Origin: Pollenia angustigena
Lineage: Eukaryota; Arthropoda; Insecta; Diptera; Polleniidae
DNA: 64,000 bases
Assembly (NCBI GenBank): GCA_930367215.1
Contig: OV884059.1
Location: 63,459,393 to 63,523,392, forward strand
Direction: 5' to 3'
Every line of letters starts with the position of its first letter. Within the stretch, counting starts at the first letter, position 1. Below, piece after piece: positions 1-11,858 of this stretch. The position numbers were made by a program, and so were the translations under genes. A model generated the notes under the pieces. It was not told the origin of the DNA, searched no databases, and saw nothing but the letters and a program-made list of their open reading frames with translations.

Positions 1-236
1 AAGACAAAGTGAAAAAACAGAAAAATGTACTTGGACTTCAAGAAAAATTCTTGACGAAAGTACGAAAAAAACGGAAGTAAAAGGAAAAAACATGTAAAAT
101 CAATTAAAATGGATAATCATTCAGGAAAGCAAATTTCGATCTACCAAATGTTAAAATACAATTTGGTTTAAGGATTGATGTTTGACTAGTGACGTCAGCA
201 GTCGTCGATGGCTGCGAGTGTAAGACGGCAAATCCA
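1..236. other. Unassigned AT-rich DNA at window start
   Basis: I see no credible coding sequence, terminal inverted repeat or RNA signature here. The stretch is AT-rich and runs into a tRNA-like segment. Confidence 0.5.
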
Positions 237-485
237 TCTGAGGAGATCGAGTGGTTGCGATCGAAACATGTCATGGTAACCTGCCGGCCAGGGTTCGAGC
301 CCGAGCCACGTCAAGAATGAAAGATTATCAATAACAATTTTAATTAATTTTCATGTTGTAAAATTCCTTTCTTCATAAAAATAATTTAATAAAAATTAAA
401 TTTCATGAACTTAAGCCTAATTAAAAATATTAAAAATTTGGATTAAAAACCATAAATAGTTCAACAAAATAACCACAATACTAAT
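237..485 (+). repeat. Possible tRNA-derived SINE remnant with an AT-rich body
   Basis: GGTTCGAGCC at 292-301 matches the pol III B box (GGTTCGANNCC). GATCGAGTGGTTGCG about 43 bases upstream resembles the A box of Ser/Leu-type tRNAs, at normal tRNA spacing. The T stem is only partly paired and I cannot build a good acceptor stem, so this is not a working tRNA. The AT-rich tail at about 345-485 recurs at 4873-5025, which supports a dispersed repeat. The head is missing from that second copy, so head and body may also be unrelated neighbours. Confidence 0.35.
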
Positions 486-832
486 TATTATTTAATTAAA
501 GTAAAACAAACGAAAAACAAAAAGTTTTTATATCCATCACAATATAACTAAAAATCACAATATAACGCAAATTATCCGTAAACACAAGAAAATAAAAATA
601 CTTGCTTGCATAAAAAAGTACTTCACGCAGATGCAAAAAAGGGTATTATCTCACACTCAGTTAAAACTGCGGGTAAGAAATGGAACAAATTTGCCATTTA
701 TTGTTGCAACATGTCTAGAAAGGAAAACGACAACTTCTCACATTTTTGCATATATTTTTAGAATGGAACGAAAACCCGCACGAATGGCAGCATATATGGA
801 ACATTATTGTCAGAAAAGAAAACACCATTAGA
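486..832 (-). mobile_element. Fragment of the 11859-14467 hAT element, inverted
   Basis: Read on the - strand, this segment matches two separate pieces of the hAT element: 11912-12061 and 13163-13350. Here the two pieces are contiguous, so it is an uninterrupted copy of the site where a 1.1-kb element inserted in the other copy. It carries no TIR and no coding capacity. Open frames inside it are chance. Confidence 0.8.
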
Positions 833-948
833 ATGCTAAGTCAAACAGATATAACATCCACTGTAAATATTATTAAACAGTCAACACTTTTGGTGTTGTA
901 CACTGATCGTAGTTTTGCCCATAACAAGTCTAATCAAAAGTATTCTAA

Positions 949-1322
949 CCCTGCAAATAATATTGGACCACCTGATCCATTTTGATAAAATGGACTACTC
1001 CATGGACTGGTCCGATGTAATGCAAGCATGGACCATGTCATTGTTAAAAAGTGTTTGTAGTGAGACGACATGTCTTCGTTTTTTAACGACGTGCTTTCGT
1101 TTTTAAACGACTTCAAAACTAATCCTCTTGTGTATACCATGGAGTAGTTTTAAAACTACTCCTTAGTAGTCCAAAGGTGGGTTATATGGTCCTCCCCTAG
1201 GACATCGTAATGTTAAATAGACCATGTTTTTTCCATACGTTTGGGTTACTTTTGGACTAGTCCTGGTCCCTTGTGGGATACTCTTTACACGCGTGTTTGG
1301 ACTGGTCCTATTATTTGCAGGG
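949..1322 (+). mobile_element. MITE, CCCTGCAAATAATA family, copy 1
   Basis: The ends are inverted: CCCTGCAAATAATA at the left and TATTATTTGCAGGG at the right. The interior holds GGACTAGTCC-like words and a palindrome of the type GGAGTAGTTTTAAAACTACTCC. It is closely similar along its length to copy 2 at 1433-1809 in the same orientation. It is non-coding and I could not settle the target-site duplication. Confidence 0.8.
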
Positions 1323-1432
1323 AACGTCTATTGCTTTTTCCCCACTGCATGTAGAATTGCTATGTAAGCCATTATGTACTATAAAATCTCGCACGAAAAC
1401 TTGTGCAAGTACTAAGATGCAATACGGTGATA

Positions 1433-1809
1433 CCCTGCAAATAAAATTGGACCACCTGATCCGTTTTGATAAAATGGACTACTCCATGGACTGGTCCGAT
1501 GTAATGCAAGCATGGACCATGCCAATGTTAAAAAGTGTTTGTAGTGAGACGACATGTTTTCGTTTTTTAACGACATGCTTTCGTTTTTAAACGACTTCAA
1601 AACTAATCCTCTTGTGTACACCATAAAGTAGTTTTAAAACTACTCCTTAGTGGTCCAAAGGTGGGTTATATGGTCCTCTCCTAGGACATCGTAATGTAAA
1701 ATAGACCAGGGTTTTTCCATACGTTTGGGTTAGTTTTGGACTAGTCCTGGTCCCTTGTGGACTGCTCTTTACACGCGTCCAGTCCAAACTGGTCCTATTA
1801 TTTGCAGGG
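1433..1809 (+). mobile_element. MITE, CCCTGCAAATAATA family, copy 2
   Basis: It has the same ends and interior as copy 1, 110 bases downstream in direct orientation, with scattered substitutions. It is non-coding. The pair may be two insertions or a local duplication. The unlike sequence between them favours two insertions or an old event. Confidence 0.8.
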
Positions 1810-4400
1810 TAAATATTCCATAAATATACATGTCTGCATATATAAATAATATGTATGTATTATATTTAGATATACTCTTGGGGCATTCACAAGGTGTGCT
1901 ATCATGTTATAATGTACTAACATTTTACAATGGTTTAAAAATATTTTTGTTGCTTTGTAAACAAAAGTTACTTAAATAAATAGATCTTTGCTGGGCTGAA
2001 CGGCGGAACCGAGCCGCATTAGTTTTTGCAAGCCGTCGCCGTTGATGGTAAAATTTTATCTGGCTAACTTCCGAAATTAACCTGCGGCTAGCAATTTTGG
2101 CAACAAATCACTTGCGGCGTCAAATTAGATCGGCTTAGGACACTTCTGTTTGGTAGACAAACAAAATAAAATTTATTTCTGAAAAATGAAATATAGTCAG
2201 GTAATATCTTATTTAATTTATTAATGCATGGATTACAATTAAAAACTTTTTTTTTTGGTAAATATTTATTTTTTATATTTGTTTTAAATCAGCTGATTTA
2301 AATTTAAAATAGCACACTCACTTATGAGGGGTTGTTCATGTTATAATTTTAAGACATATGACTTTATGACACGTTGTGAATCCCCCATATATCTGTAAGC
2401 TTCTGTTTTTTTTCGAACATGGTAAAAGGTATACAAGAGTCGATATAGCCGAATATATCGCACTTTTACTTCTTTTTTATTATATTAATAAATTTTGGCT
2501 AAATAAAGCTTAAAAAAATGTAAGTTGTTGTAAACCAATGGATTTTTCATATTAAATAATTCAAAACATCAAAAATTAAAAGTGTCAGGGCATACGACAT
2601 CCCACAAGAAAATTATACATATTAGAAATATAGTCAACTGAAGACCTCCTAATAATAGCAATTTGAGATAATTTTTTTTACGATATTTTTGTTTTAGCAG
2701 AAATTGGGCCTTATAAGGGAGGTCCGATACGGTATCAAATTTTATCCCAAAACCAATATTAACAAAATATTTATATCAGAAAAAAATCTTTTTTGGAAGC
2801 TATAAAAATGTGGATCGATTCTTACAAAAATTTGGTAGAGTGATTTTTAGATAATACTGAATTTTATTCGAATATCAAAATATTTATTAAAGTTTTTAGT
2901 ACAACGTCTGCAATCCGGGTAAATAATTGTATGTGGGTTTATGTACGAAACTGTGCGCTTTGGACAATAAAATAGCGAATGTATTGCACTATGAGTGATG
3001 CCGAATAATTCAAAGTAATTTCGTGTACTTGCTGAAACCAATATTACGATGTGTTACACACATTAGCACAAACGCGTTATACCCACATATGTTGGTGTAG
3101 GGTATAAAAATATTCATAAAAAGTTTAATTTTTAATCAATGTACTACTGTATACACATCCATTAAATTTTATGAGCCGCACACTTATCAATGGAACGTAA
3201 ATTTGTAAGTTCTAATAGAATCCATCCTACCGTACGACTATTATTTTGTAGCTCGAATTTAAATAATGCAGCCAGCAATGACTTATTAAGAGTATTCTGT
3301 GGACGAAAATTGTTATATGAATGCAAATATCTAATTCAATAGATAGTTTGCTTATCCATTCAAAAGTTTGTAAATTCACTGTAAAATCGATATTTTTTGA
3401 AGCAAAGTAGGTCTAGGCCAATCCTTTGATAAATGCAAATAAACTTTGCAATTGGAAGAACGCAGTAGGGTACCCTTAACGAAACGGAACGAAATTATAT
3501 GTAAACAATCGCAACAAATAATGCTCCGAAATGCGATTTTTTTTTCTGGCACTGTGTGCAGTTGCAGTAGCTGTAATTGATTAACAGAAATCCCAGCCAA
3601 GATTCACATCAGACGGCCATTCAACGTGATTAAGTCGTGATCTAGTTCTTATTAACGAAAATAACAACAATGTTATCGATAATTATAAAATTATTTTTAG
3701 CACGCGCCATACTTTGCCAAGCTAAGCCAAGTCAGCCAACTTTAGTGATTTAACGATCGATCCCATCATTTGTTTAATCCAAATGCTGGTATCTGGCAGG
3801 CAGAATTGTGAATTCCAGCAACTGCGATTGGACCGATAAGTACAGACGTAAAAAAAAAAACAAAAAACTCAATGGTCAGGCAGACAAGAGGCATATTCCT
3901 GCATGCTTTTCTCATCTGTCTTGATCTCTTTTCATCATTATGTATTTATTTTTTGTTGCTTCTTTGCACAGACCAAAGTCTGGCGACGTTTTTGATAGTG
4001 AATTGAAGTGAATGTTTCTGTATGAAAATATTTCATTTTTGTCATCATTCTGGCTGGTTGGCTGGCAGTCAATATTATGCTCCAATTTTTTCCCTTCCTT
4101 TTGTGGAATTCTGTCTACTGAAATAATTCGTCCGTCCTTACTTCAATCTATGCGTCTTAACTTTTTGTTTTGTTTTTAAATTTAGTTAGTAACGTTTAGT
4201 TTATTATATGCAATACAATGTTGTAAATTCTTATCACTTATTATTCTTGTTGTTGCTGCCTTAACTGCAATTGTTGCTGCACTCTTAAAATACATAAGTA
4301 TATTGAAATAGTTATGTCCTTTGGTTTGTTGATCTGTTTACGTAGAGTTTAATTATGGGTTTTTCATCTTGCATATTATTTCTTTGATACTTTTGTTGCG
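1810..4400. other. 2.6 kb without an assignable feature
   Basis: This is AT-rich with many stops in all frames. A somewhat more GC-rich patch near 1985-2130 and another near 3700-3840 stand out from the background but show no protein homology I recognise. They could be old element remnants or regulatory DNA. I found no TIR pair. Confidence 0.4.
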
Positions 4401-4402
4401 TA

Positions 4403-4594
4403 GTGGGTCAGGATGAAATGGCACAGAGGCAAACAAAAGAAGAAGAATCAGAATTTATTAAAAAAAGATTTAAAATGATTGACACTTGCGGTTATTTGGC
4501 GCCAATTAAAAAAACAGTTGCAAAACAATCAGGAATTCTATATGCAATTGCGCCGAAACTTAGATACCCTCCATTGAGAATTAGCATTTTTTAA
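4403..4594 (+). other. Small open frame, doubtful exon
   Basis: A 63-codon open frame has a charged amino-terminal half (residues 1-25 rich in Glu, Gln, Arg and Lys). A pyrimidine-rich tract and a TAG lie just upstream, so it could mimic an exon with an acceptor. I do not recognise the protein, and an open frame of this length is expected by chance in so large a window. Treat it as unproven. Confidence 0.12.
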
Positions 4595-4872
4595 GAGAGG
4601 AGAAATTATGAATCGATCTTCATAAAATCTTACCCTTGGGTTTTTAAAGGCGTTTAAGCAAAATGTTGATTTAGCTAATCAAAGCCGTTCACATTACATT
4701 TGAGATGATTAAGATGACAGATGATTAAGAAAAAAACACACAACAAACACACAAAAAAAAATCAAACAAATTTTTATTTCTTTAAAGTATTAAAAATGGA
4801 TAAAAACACTTTTATAAAGTTATCAGAAGATTATTTTAATCATTTTAATGATGAAATTGTGAAAATTTATTA

Positions 4873-5025
4873 ATTAATTAATTTTCACGTTGTAAAATTC
4901 CTTTCTTCATAAAAATAATTTAATGAAAAATTAAATTTCATGAACTTAAGCCTAATAAAAAATATTAAAAATTTGGATTAAAAATCATAAATAGTTCAAC
5001 AAAATAACCACAATACTAATTAATT
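4873..5025 (+). repeat. Second copy of the 345-485 repeat body
   Basis: About 150 bases repeat 345-485 with few differences; shared words include TGTAAAATTCCTTTCTTCAT and CATGAACTTAAGCC. The tRNA-like head of the first copy is absent. It is non-coding. Flanks on both sides (4600-4872 and 5026-5400) show no assignable gene. Confidence 0.7.
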
Positions 5026-5403
5026 TATGAATTATTTAAGGAAAAAAATAAAAACATTAAGCAGAAATCTTGGCCGGTTGTACACGACATGTTGGCGATT
5101 CTACATTATTAGGTATGTTCAGTGGATTCTATGTGGTTTATGAAGTGATTTAGTTGTAATCATGTCGATTTGAAGTGATTAACAAATCACTTCAATGTAT
5201 GGGTAATCATCTCGATTTTGAAGTGATTAGAGCTTAATCACGTTCGAGCTGCTTAAACGCGTTTAAGAACTCAAGTGTGAACATAGTATTACAGTATTTT
5301 TGTTCGTTCTAGTTTAGGCATATACAAGTTTATTATGAGAATACGCTTTGTATGGGGCTTGTGGTAAATTATGGGTCGATCATAACAAAAATGTATGTAC
5401 ATA

Positions 5404-5675
5404 CCCAGTAAAAACTTCGCCTACAAAATAATATGTTGAGTAATCAGAAAAACATAAGAGCACTACTTACAATTCTACTGAAAGAACCAATGAATTTTAC
5501 AAGGGACGTCCCAAAATGAACGCATTAAAAATTATGTCATTATTTTTTTTACCTGCATACATCCAGAAAAAAGTAGTTATGGAAGTTGTTATAGATGTAG
5601 TTATAGAAGAAAGCTACAAAATAATGAGTTAAAGAAGCTATTGATTTTGAAAAAGTAGGCGAAGTTTTTACTGGG
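5404..5675 (+). mobile_element. TA-flanked MITE, CCCAGTAAAAACTTCGCC family, copy 1
   Basis: The TIR of about 25 bases begins CCCAGTAAAAACTTCGCCTA and is mirrored at the right end. TA lies directly outside both ends (5402-5403 and 5676-5677), as in Tc1/mariner-type insertions. The interior is non-coding. An inverted copy lies 310 bases away. Confidence 0.82.
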
Positions 5676-5985
5676 TATGTTTTTATTTCAATTGTATATA
5701 AATGAATAAAGCATTGTTTGGAAAGCGGCTTTATATTGGATCTATGCTTATTTAAAGACCGATTATTATGAAAGACTTTTCAGTTCTTTAAAAAGAGTTT
5801 GTGGCAAATTTAATGAAAATTACGCCACAAATTTTGCGTAAGTTTTTTGTATTTCATCGCGTTAATACATTAAATCATGGGGCTACCGCGTATTTCGATT
5901 CGAAAAGCAAAATTTTTCGAAAGCAATTTCCGATTCGAAAGTTAAACCGGTCTACGTCAGAGATGCAAAACGTGGCACGCTTGGG

Positions 5986-6267
5986 CCAGTAAAAACTTCG
6001 CCTACTTTTTCAAAATGAATAGCTTCTTTAACTCATTATTTTGTAGCTTTCTTCTATAACAACATCTATAACAACATCTATAACAACTTCTATAACTACT
6101 TTTTTCTGGATGTATGCAGGTAAAAACAATAATGACTTACTTTTTAATGCGTTCATTTTGGGACGTCCCTTGTAAAATTCATTGGTTCTTTTAGTAAAAT
6201 TGTAAGTAGTGCTCTTATATTTTTCTGATTACTCAACACATTATTTTGTAGGCGAAGTTTTTACTGG
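5986..6267 (-). mobile_element. MITE, CCCAGTAAAAACTTCGCC family, copy 2 (inverted)
   Basis: This is an inverted copy of the element at 5404-5675 with the same ends and interior words, for example TCTATAACAACATCTATAAC in place of the other arm. The flanks here are not TA, so the insertion site or ends have decayed. Together with copy 1 it makes arms of about 270 bases that could pair in a transcript. Confidence 0.8.
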
Positions 6268-6812
6268 GGTTTGATGGCCCTGTGGAAATCTATTTTGGCC
6301 CTTTCAGGTCAATTGGAAATGATTTGCTAACAGCGGCATGATAGCAGAGCCTACTAATTATTATAAATCGTTAAAGCTGTAAAAAATCGGAAAACTTACA
6401 GGAACAAATCGCTTCTATCGCGAACATGACTAAATCGCAAAAAATTGCAGAATTTTAAACAGACCTTAAAACTAATTTTAGATCGCTAGATCGGTTAAAA
6501 AAACAAATTGTCAAAAAATAACATAAAAAGCGTTTAAAAATTTGTTGTAATTTTGTAGAACTAGCTTTTTGTGTTTGCTTGTGCTTTCGACAATTGAAAA
6601 TCACACCGAAAAACACAAAAACGGTGTGATTTACACAACATCACAAAATCACACGAGTGATTTGAAATCACGAGATTTTCAAAACAAACCTGATAATAAT
6701 CAAATATATAAAAAAAAAAATTTTTGGCCTTTTCAAAGGTGTTTTGGCCCTTTTTAATCACCAATTTGGCCCGAAACAAAAAAAACTGAAGATGCATCAC
6801 TGGCCTACGTTA
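6268..6812. other. No assignable gene; TTTTGGCC-rich patch
   Basis: There is no coding signal. A cluster of alternating GTGATTT/AAATCAC words at 6600-6680 makes small inverted repeats, and a similar AATCACGTG-type cluster occurs at 59950-60000. This suggests remnants of one dispersed element. Confidence 0.35.
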
Positions 6813-7282
6813 AGGTCGGAGTTCATAACACGCGTCAGTTCGTCGACGAGTATCGTGCGTTTAAAAACTTTAGCGCGTAAAAAATTGCAAGTTACACAAC
6901 ACGCGTTACAAAAGCCATTGCTGTCAGCTGTTTTTTATTTGTTTACTTATTTGTGCATTAAAGACGGCTTCGAAAGTATATCAAGATTTTGTTATTTTAT
7001 TGAATTTATTCTTTTTATATTAATATTGTATGTTTTTTAAGATCTTTAATAAATGTTTCATTCATGATTCACAAATTTGTTAAATTATTCTTTTTATTGT
7101 CAGCTGATTACTTGTCAAAAATACACAACGCGTTTAAAAGTTTAAAGTTAACCAACTTTCTGGCGCAAACGCGTCAAAATATTTTGCATGTAGCTTGTTC
7201 TATGAAAATACACTAGTTTAACTTTTTTTGACAGAAGACGACAGAGCGCGCGCGCACTATCGTGTGTTATGTACTTCCACCT
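6813..7282 (+). mobile_element. TTA-flanked MITE, AGGTCGGAGTTCATAACACG
   Basis: The left end AGGTCGGAGTTCATAACACG matches the inverse of the right end (CGTGTGTTATGTACTTCCACCT) with a few mismatches. TTA is duplicated at 6810-6812 and 7283-7285. A TTA duplication is typical of PIF/Harbinger elements. There is no transposase, so this is a 470-bp non-autonomous element. Confidence 0.75.
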
Positions 7283-8272
7283 TTACTCGTTCGAAACGAT
7301 GACAGAGTTGTATTTATAAACAAATGGGAAATTTGATTAAAAGTTGGTACCATGCTATTAAAATAGCAAAATGGACCAAAATATCCCACAACAAAACAAA
7401 TAATAAATACTATTCAGTGTGTGAAAAATATTATAATTGTGTTTTTTAATAAAAATATATTGTATTTGTGGATTGAAGAGTCAACAGAAAAAGCCAATTA
7501 TTACTTTATATTGCTTTTTATTTGTAAATGTAATTACAATTTATTTGAAATGTAAATACAATATAATAGTCTGGTAGTGTATAAAGACATTTCTGAAAAA
7601 TTGTAGGAATAGAACTATTACAAAAAAGCTTTATAAAATACATAACTAAAATTTAGCTCATAGAATAAATTCGAAAAATGAAAAATGTTGAATAAAACTA
7701 ATATTATTAGGTTTAGATTCTATATTTTTTAAAGTTTAAGAAAAGTTTGAATTTCAAAAATTTTATTTTTTCAGCAGTTTACAGCAAAAATTTGTTTAAG
7801 ATATACATATCGTTGGATTGACACGAAATGTCCAAAGATTTATACTAAGAATTTTATCTTGGGGTCAATAAAGTCAGTTATTACATAACAAGGAAAAATT
7901 TCCTAATGATTTTTAACTTAATAAATTAATGGAAAATAATTTCTACAATTAACATGATTGGAGCATTTCGAAAATTCCCTAAATTTTAACTTTTTTACAG
8001 ACAGGCAGACGTTCCCTAAGATAAAAGTTATAAATTTTCTAATGAAATTTCTCTTGGAGTGCAACTATTTTAATTAATCAATAAAACTATTCCTCCAAAT
8101 TTTTAAAATAAAGCCATAAAAATCTGAAAACATTTTATAAAAATACTATGTAAAATTTAAATGCTAATCAAATTTTAAATGCTGAATTTAGCTGCAAAAA
8201 TTCTAAAATGGCCTCACTTATACTTATACTTAAAAAGCTTAATTTTTCTCACACTTTTTGCGCCTTGACTAA
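7283..8272. other. 1 kb without an assignable feature
   Basis: Very AT-rich. I see no extended open frame, no TIR pair and no recognisable protein fragment. Confidence 0.5.
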
Positions 8273-8737
8273 GTGCAGGTTTACACACATCAAGTTTGAC
8301 TCTTCAAGTCATGAGCTTACAGGAGAGAGGGGAAAACAGAATGAAAAGGGGTACAGACCAGTCAGTTTCCTTTTGTTTTTGTATTCGTAATATGAAACTT
8401 TACTTGAGGGTTACACGATCAAGTTTTGCCTATCAAGTTTTAATACACTCACACTTTTTTACCAATACACTCATACTTTTAAAAATTGATACGAACTTGC
8501 CTTTAAAATTCTCTTGCCAGTGAGTGTTTCAATTTACGTTCAAGAAAACAGCTGATTTCAAGGTTAGTGAGCAAATTTTTCGTTTCTCTTTATAAATTTT
8601 TTTCTTGATGGCATCTTGAAAGTAAATTGCTCAAAAATTGAATGCAGCTTACGTCACAACTATCAATTTTTGGAAATTTTGACAAACAGTACATGTAAAA
8701 GACTATCAAGAAAAACTTGAGCGTGTAACTGCAGTGT
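8273..8737 (+). mobile_element. TAA-flanked MITE, GTGCAGGTTTACAC
   Basis: The left end GTGCAGGTTTACACACATCA pairs imperfectly with the right end (GTGTAACTGCAGTGT), followed inward on both sides by TCAAGTTT words. TAA is duplicated at 8270-8272 and 8738-8740. The element is 465 bp and non-coding. The TIR is degenerate, so the call is less firm than its neighbours. Confidence 0.6.
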
Positions 8738-8934
8738 TAAGGTAAAGAACAATAATATTGACGAAACAAACTGATTGTGTATCAAATTACACGCTGGTTT
8801 AAAAGAGAATTAAAGAAACCCTGTTCAGAAAAACCTGACCTGTCTGAACCAGCTCTTAGTAATTCCGCGTTGTTTGGGAGAAAATATGTTCGTAGATGCT
8901 GCAGCCAACTATGTCGGTGATTTTCAAATATTTA

Positions 8935-9034
8935 TGTGGTGTTTATAGAACACGAACCAATTTCGAAATTTTGTTTTTGTTTTATATGTAAGTTGAACGG
9001 ACGAGTAAGGCGCTCGTGTTCTATAAACTACACA
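8935..9034 (+). mobile_element. TTA-flanked hairpin MITE, TGTGSTGTTTATA family, short copy
   Basis: The ends TGTGGTGTTTATAGAACACG and CGTGTTCTATAAACTACACA are inverted, with TTA at 8932-8934 and 9035-9037. It is a 100-bp internally shortened relative of the 133-bp hairpin at 43245-43377. Confidence 0.85.
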
Positions 9035-9479
9035 TTAGTTTTGAATTTTTTCTTTATATTTCTTAACTTTAATTTGCTTAACTTTGTTTTTCACTGTGTT
9101 TAATAAAGAAACTTTTACACGATATGTATTTTGCAGTGCCTTTCTTAGATGTAAAATCCATAAGTAATTGCACAAGTCTGTCAACATTAATTAAAGTTTA
9201 TAATGTTGGCCTTCACACGTTCGTTTTTCGTTGAGATAACCAAAAATCATTCATAATAGTAAACTTTATACTGATTTATATTTATAGATGGTTTGTTAGT
9301 TCAAAATAGAACAACACGCTCTAATTGAAAAATTTTACACTGCTTATTCTAGTTGAAATTTACAGCAGCAATTTAATTTTGCTTTAACACGACATTTATG
9401 CTTTTTCCAATAGGAAATTTGACAATTACACTGCTAAATACATATCGCGTAAAAGTGCCTTAATGGCATCCCACCCTTA
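9035..9479. other. No assignable feature
   Basis: AT-rich DNA with no credible open frame or repeat ends before the nested cluster that begins at 9480. Confidence 0.45.
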
Positions 9480-9620
9480 ATAGCGTCTTCACCTGACAAT
9501 TTTTTGTCATACCAAACGTCAAACTTCATATTAAAAAAACGCTGACAAAAATGTTCGAGTTTTTTTTATATAGACTTTGACGTTTGGTATGACAAAAAAT
9601 TGTCAGGTGAAGACGCTATG
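9480..9620 (+). mobile_element. MITE, ATAGCGTCTTCACC family, copy 1
   Basis: This is a nearly perfect palindromic element. The left arm starts ATAGCGTCTTCACCTGAC and the right arm ends GTCAGGTGAAGACGCTATG. TTA lies outside the left end and TAT outside the right, a TTA duplication with one change. It sits exactly at the left border of the interrupted GTCTGTG MITE that starts at 9624, and opposite in orientation to copy 2 at 9671. Confidence 0.85.
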
Positions 9621-9670
9621 TATGTCTGTGTTCATACGGCTCATGTCTTATTGACAAGATTGCTACTTTA

Positions 9671-9811
9671 CATAGCGTCTTCACCTGGCAATTTTTTGTC
9701 ATACCAAACGTCAAAGTCTATATAAAAAAAACTTAAAATTTTTGTCAGCGTTTTTTTAATATGAAGTTCGACGTTTGGTATGACAAAAAATTGTCAGGTG
9801 AAGACGCTATG
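9671..9811 (-). mobile_element. MITE, CATAGCGTCTTCACC family, copy 2, nested
   Basis: The ends CATAGCGTCTTCACCTGGC and GTCAGGTGAAGACGCTATG are inverted. TTA is duplicated at 9668-9670 and 9812-9814. Comparison with intact relatives of the surrounding MITE shows the uninterrupted site reads CTTTATAGG or similar, so the 3-bp duplication is supported by a paralogous empty site. It is 141 bp and non-coding. Decayed relatives occur near 15330-15432 and 18605-18645. Confidence 0.9.
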
Positions 9812-9865
9812 TTATAGGCGAGAGTGACGAGAGGAAGAGAAACGAGTACACAGATGCATGTACTG

Positions 9866-11073
9866 CTGGGATGATAAATGAGAAAACCAATATCGTACCA
9901 ACGAACTTTTAAAATCGTACTTTTTCGGTCCCAATAGTACTAAATCTCTTTTTATAATATAATTTTATTTTAAAAAACAAATATTTAATACAACAAGAAC
10001 GAAAGGTACTTAAAATTCATTTAAACATTAGTTATACATAATAATAGGGTGGGTAAAATTTCTTCACGTCAAAAGCATATCGCGATTCTTGTTCTATAAT
10101 TCATACCAAGAAACTTTGCCAAAGAAACCATAGTTCAAAAATAAATTTCGAGCCCCGGATTTTTCAAAATAGTTAGTTTTCCAAAATATTCAAGAATAGA
10201 GGCAAACAAATTGTATTTGATCTAGCCATACCTGTATCATGCGGTTTTAAGAGTCGAGAAATCCATTAATTTTTATTTTTGATTGCCGCCAGAGAGCGTT
10301 TTCCTACACTTTTTAGAATTAATCCCCTTTTTTATGGAAAATTGACGAATATTTCTCAAAATGCAATCTCTAATTTTAAACGAAAATAAAATGTTTAAGC
10401 GTTCTAAAAATATGTGCATACGAGCATCTTTGGATTGCATTTCCAAATTTATTGTGTTTACAATTTTCAATATGTACTACAGAAACAGGAAAAGAGTAGA
10501 AAGTTCGGATATAATAAAATTTAATTTAGCTCTTGTTAAAGCTCCTTCAAAATAATTCGTAGTAAAATAATAATGGAGTGGGCTCCCACTGTTCCAAAAT
10601 TCTGTTCCAAAATACTGTTGATCTTGTTGAAGAATATTTGAAAATATTATTGAGTGGAATTCGTCTCTTGTACTATGTAGAACTTTTGCAGAAGTGGTTT
10701 CCTATATCTTTTAAAAACTTGTCAATATCATCAGAAAATGCACGCTTATATGCTGTCGCTGATACTAAATTTAGAATGTAGCATAAGCAATCGTTCAATC
10801 AATAAGTGCAAAAATCTATTCACAGTAGCAAAGTTCTGTGTTTGGTGCAAATGTTCTTGCAAAAGAGTAAATGCAAAATATAATAGCTGTTTTGTTAAAT
10901 TTTACAATAAATTCATTGGACAGTAAAAACGAGTTGCCTTTTTATATCAATAATAAATATGTAGGTTTGAAAAATTTGGAAATAGTACCAAATGAGCGAC
11001 GGGAGTACCAGCGTGCTTTTTAGTTTTAAATTGTACCAAAAAAAGTACAATTGTAGCAACTTTATCAACCCTG
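9866..11073 (+). mobile_element. Non-autonomous hAT element, CTGGGATGATAAA
   Basis: The left end CTGGGATGATAAATG matches the inverse of the right end, CAGGGTTGATAAAG. ATGTACTG is duplicated exactly at 9858-9865 and 11074-11081, giving the 8-bp duplication of hAT elements. It splits a GTCTGTG MITE. Several GTAC words sit just inside both ends. I found no convincing transposase; the open frames at 10361-10926 do not resemble one. Confidence 0.9.
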
Positions 11074-11203
11074 ATGTACTGTCTTTATAAAATAAGAAAC
11101 ATGTCGTCAACATGACATGAATCATTTGAACGCCAATTCATGTTCAAAGAAGAAAAAGGAAGAATCTTGTCAATAAGACATGAGCCGTATGAACTCAGAC
11201 TTA

Positions 11204-11858
11204 ATTATTGTATAATAAGCAGAACGAACAGATCACTCCGAGTTTCTTTAAATGCCTCATTTATTTCGGTTATATTTTCCAATTTATTGCCTTTTTGTTC
11301 AATCCACTGCATCGAACGCATTTCCAATTTGTTTACAAATTATTAAAAATCAATATTATTTGATGTAGTTATTAAATTTTTGTATATTTTTGGAACGTAT
11401 TCGCAAAATATTTGCTTGAATATGGTGAATACGCATGCCGCAAAATGGGCGAATATTTGGCGATGCGAATACGAATATTCGTTACATCGTTAATATTAAT
11501 GTATTATTTTTTACAAACATTGCGTTTCATTTTAACCGATAAAGTACTGGGTTAACAATATAGGAGTATTCACTTCATTGTGAATAAAATTAAAAACCTA
11601 TTTACATGGTTTTGGCGTTTTTTATTCGAAACATACCTGGCTTTCTAATAAATGATATGAATGAATAAAAAGGCAACATTTTTGTCCTAATAATTATTGC
11701 ATGAAAATAAAAATTATTCAGAACTTATTTCTGAATGACTCCGAAATAGTTACAAATTTAAAAGATAATATGTGGATAGCTCAAAGGAAATTGTTTTCCT
11801 AATCAGCAGGTGTTTTGATCAAAACCGAAAACATCGTTCTCATGATGTTACTCATTAG
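11204..11858. other. No assignable feature
   Basis: No coding sequence or repeat ends are visible between two transposon clusters. A few GAATATTCG-like palindromes at 11400-11490 have no clear meaning. Confidence 0.4.

Larger units (their letters stand above)
9624..11200 (-). mobile_element. Interrupted GTCTGTGTTCATACGG MITE (host of two insertions)
   Basis: The element is present as three pieces: 9624-9670, 9812-9865 and 11074-11200. Its ends GTCTGTGTTCATACGGC and GCCGTATGAACTCAGAC match the intact copies at 23099-23359 and 28797-29059 in opposite orientation. A 141-bp MITE (9671-9811) and a 1208-bp hAT (9866-11073) separate the pieces, and about 45 bases of the interior are also missing. 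TTA follows the right end at 11201-11203. Confidence 0.85.

Noticed and set aside
240..320. Functional tRNA gene
   Set aside because: The T stem is mispaired and there is no acceptor stem; only promoter-like boxes remain.
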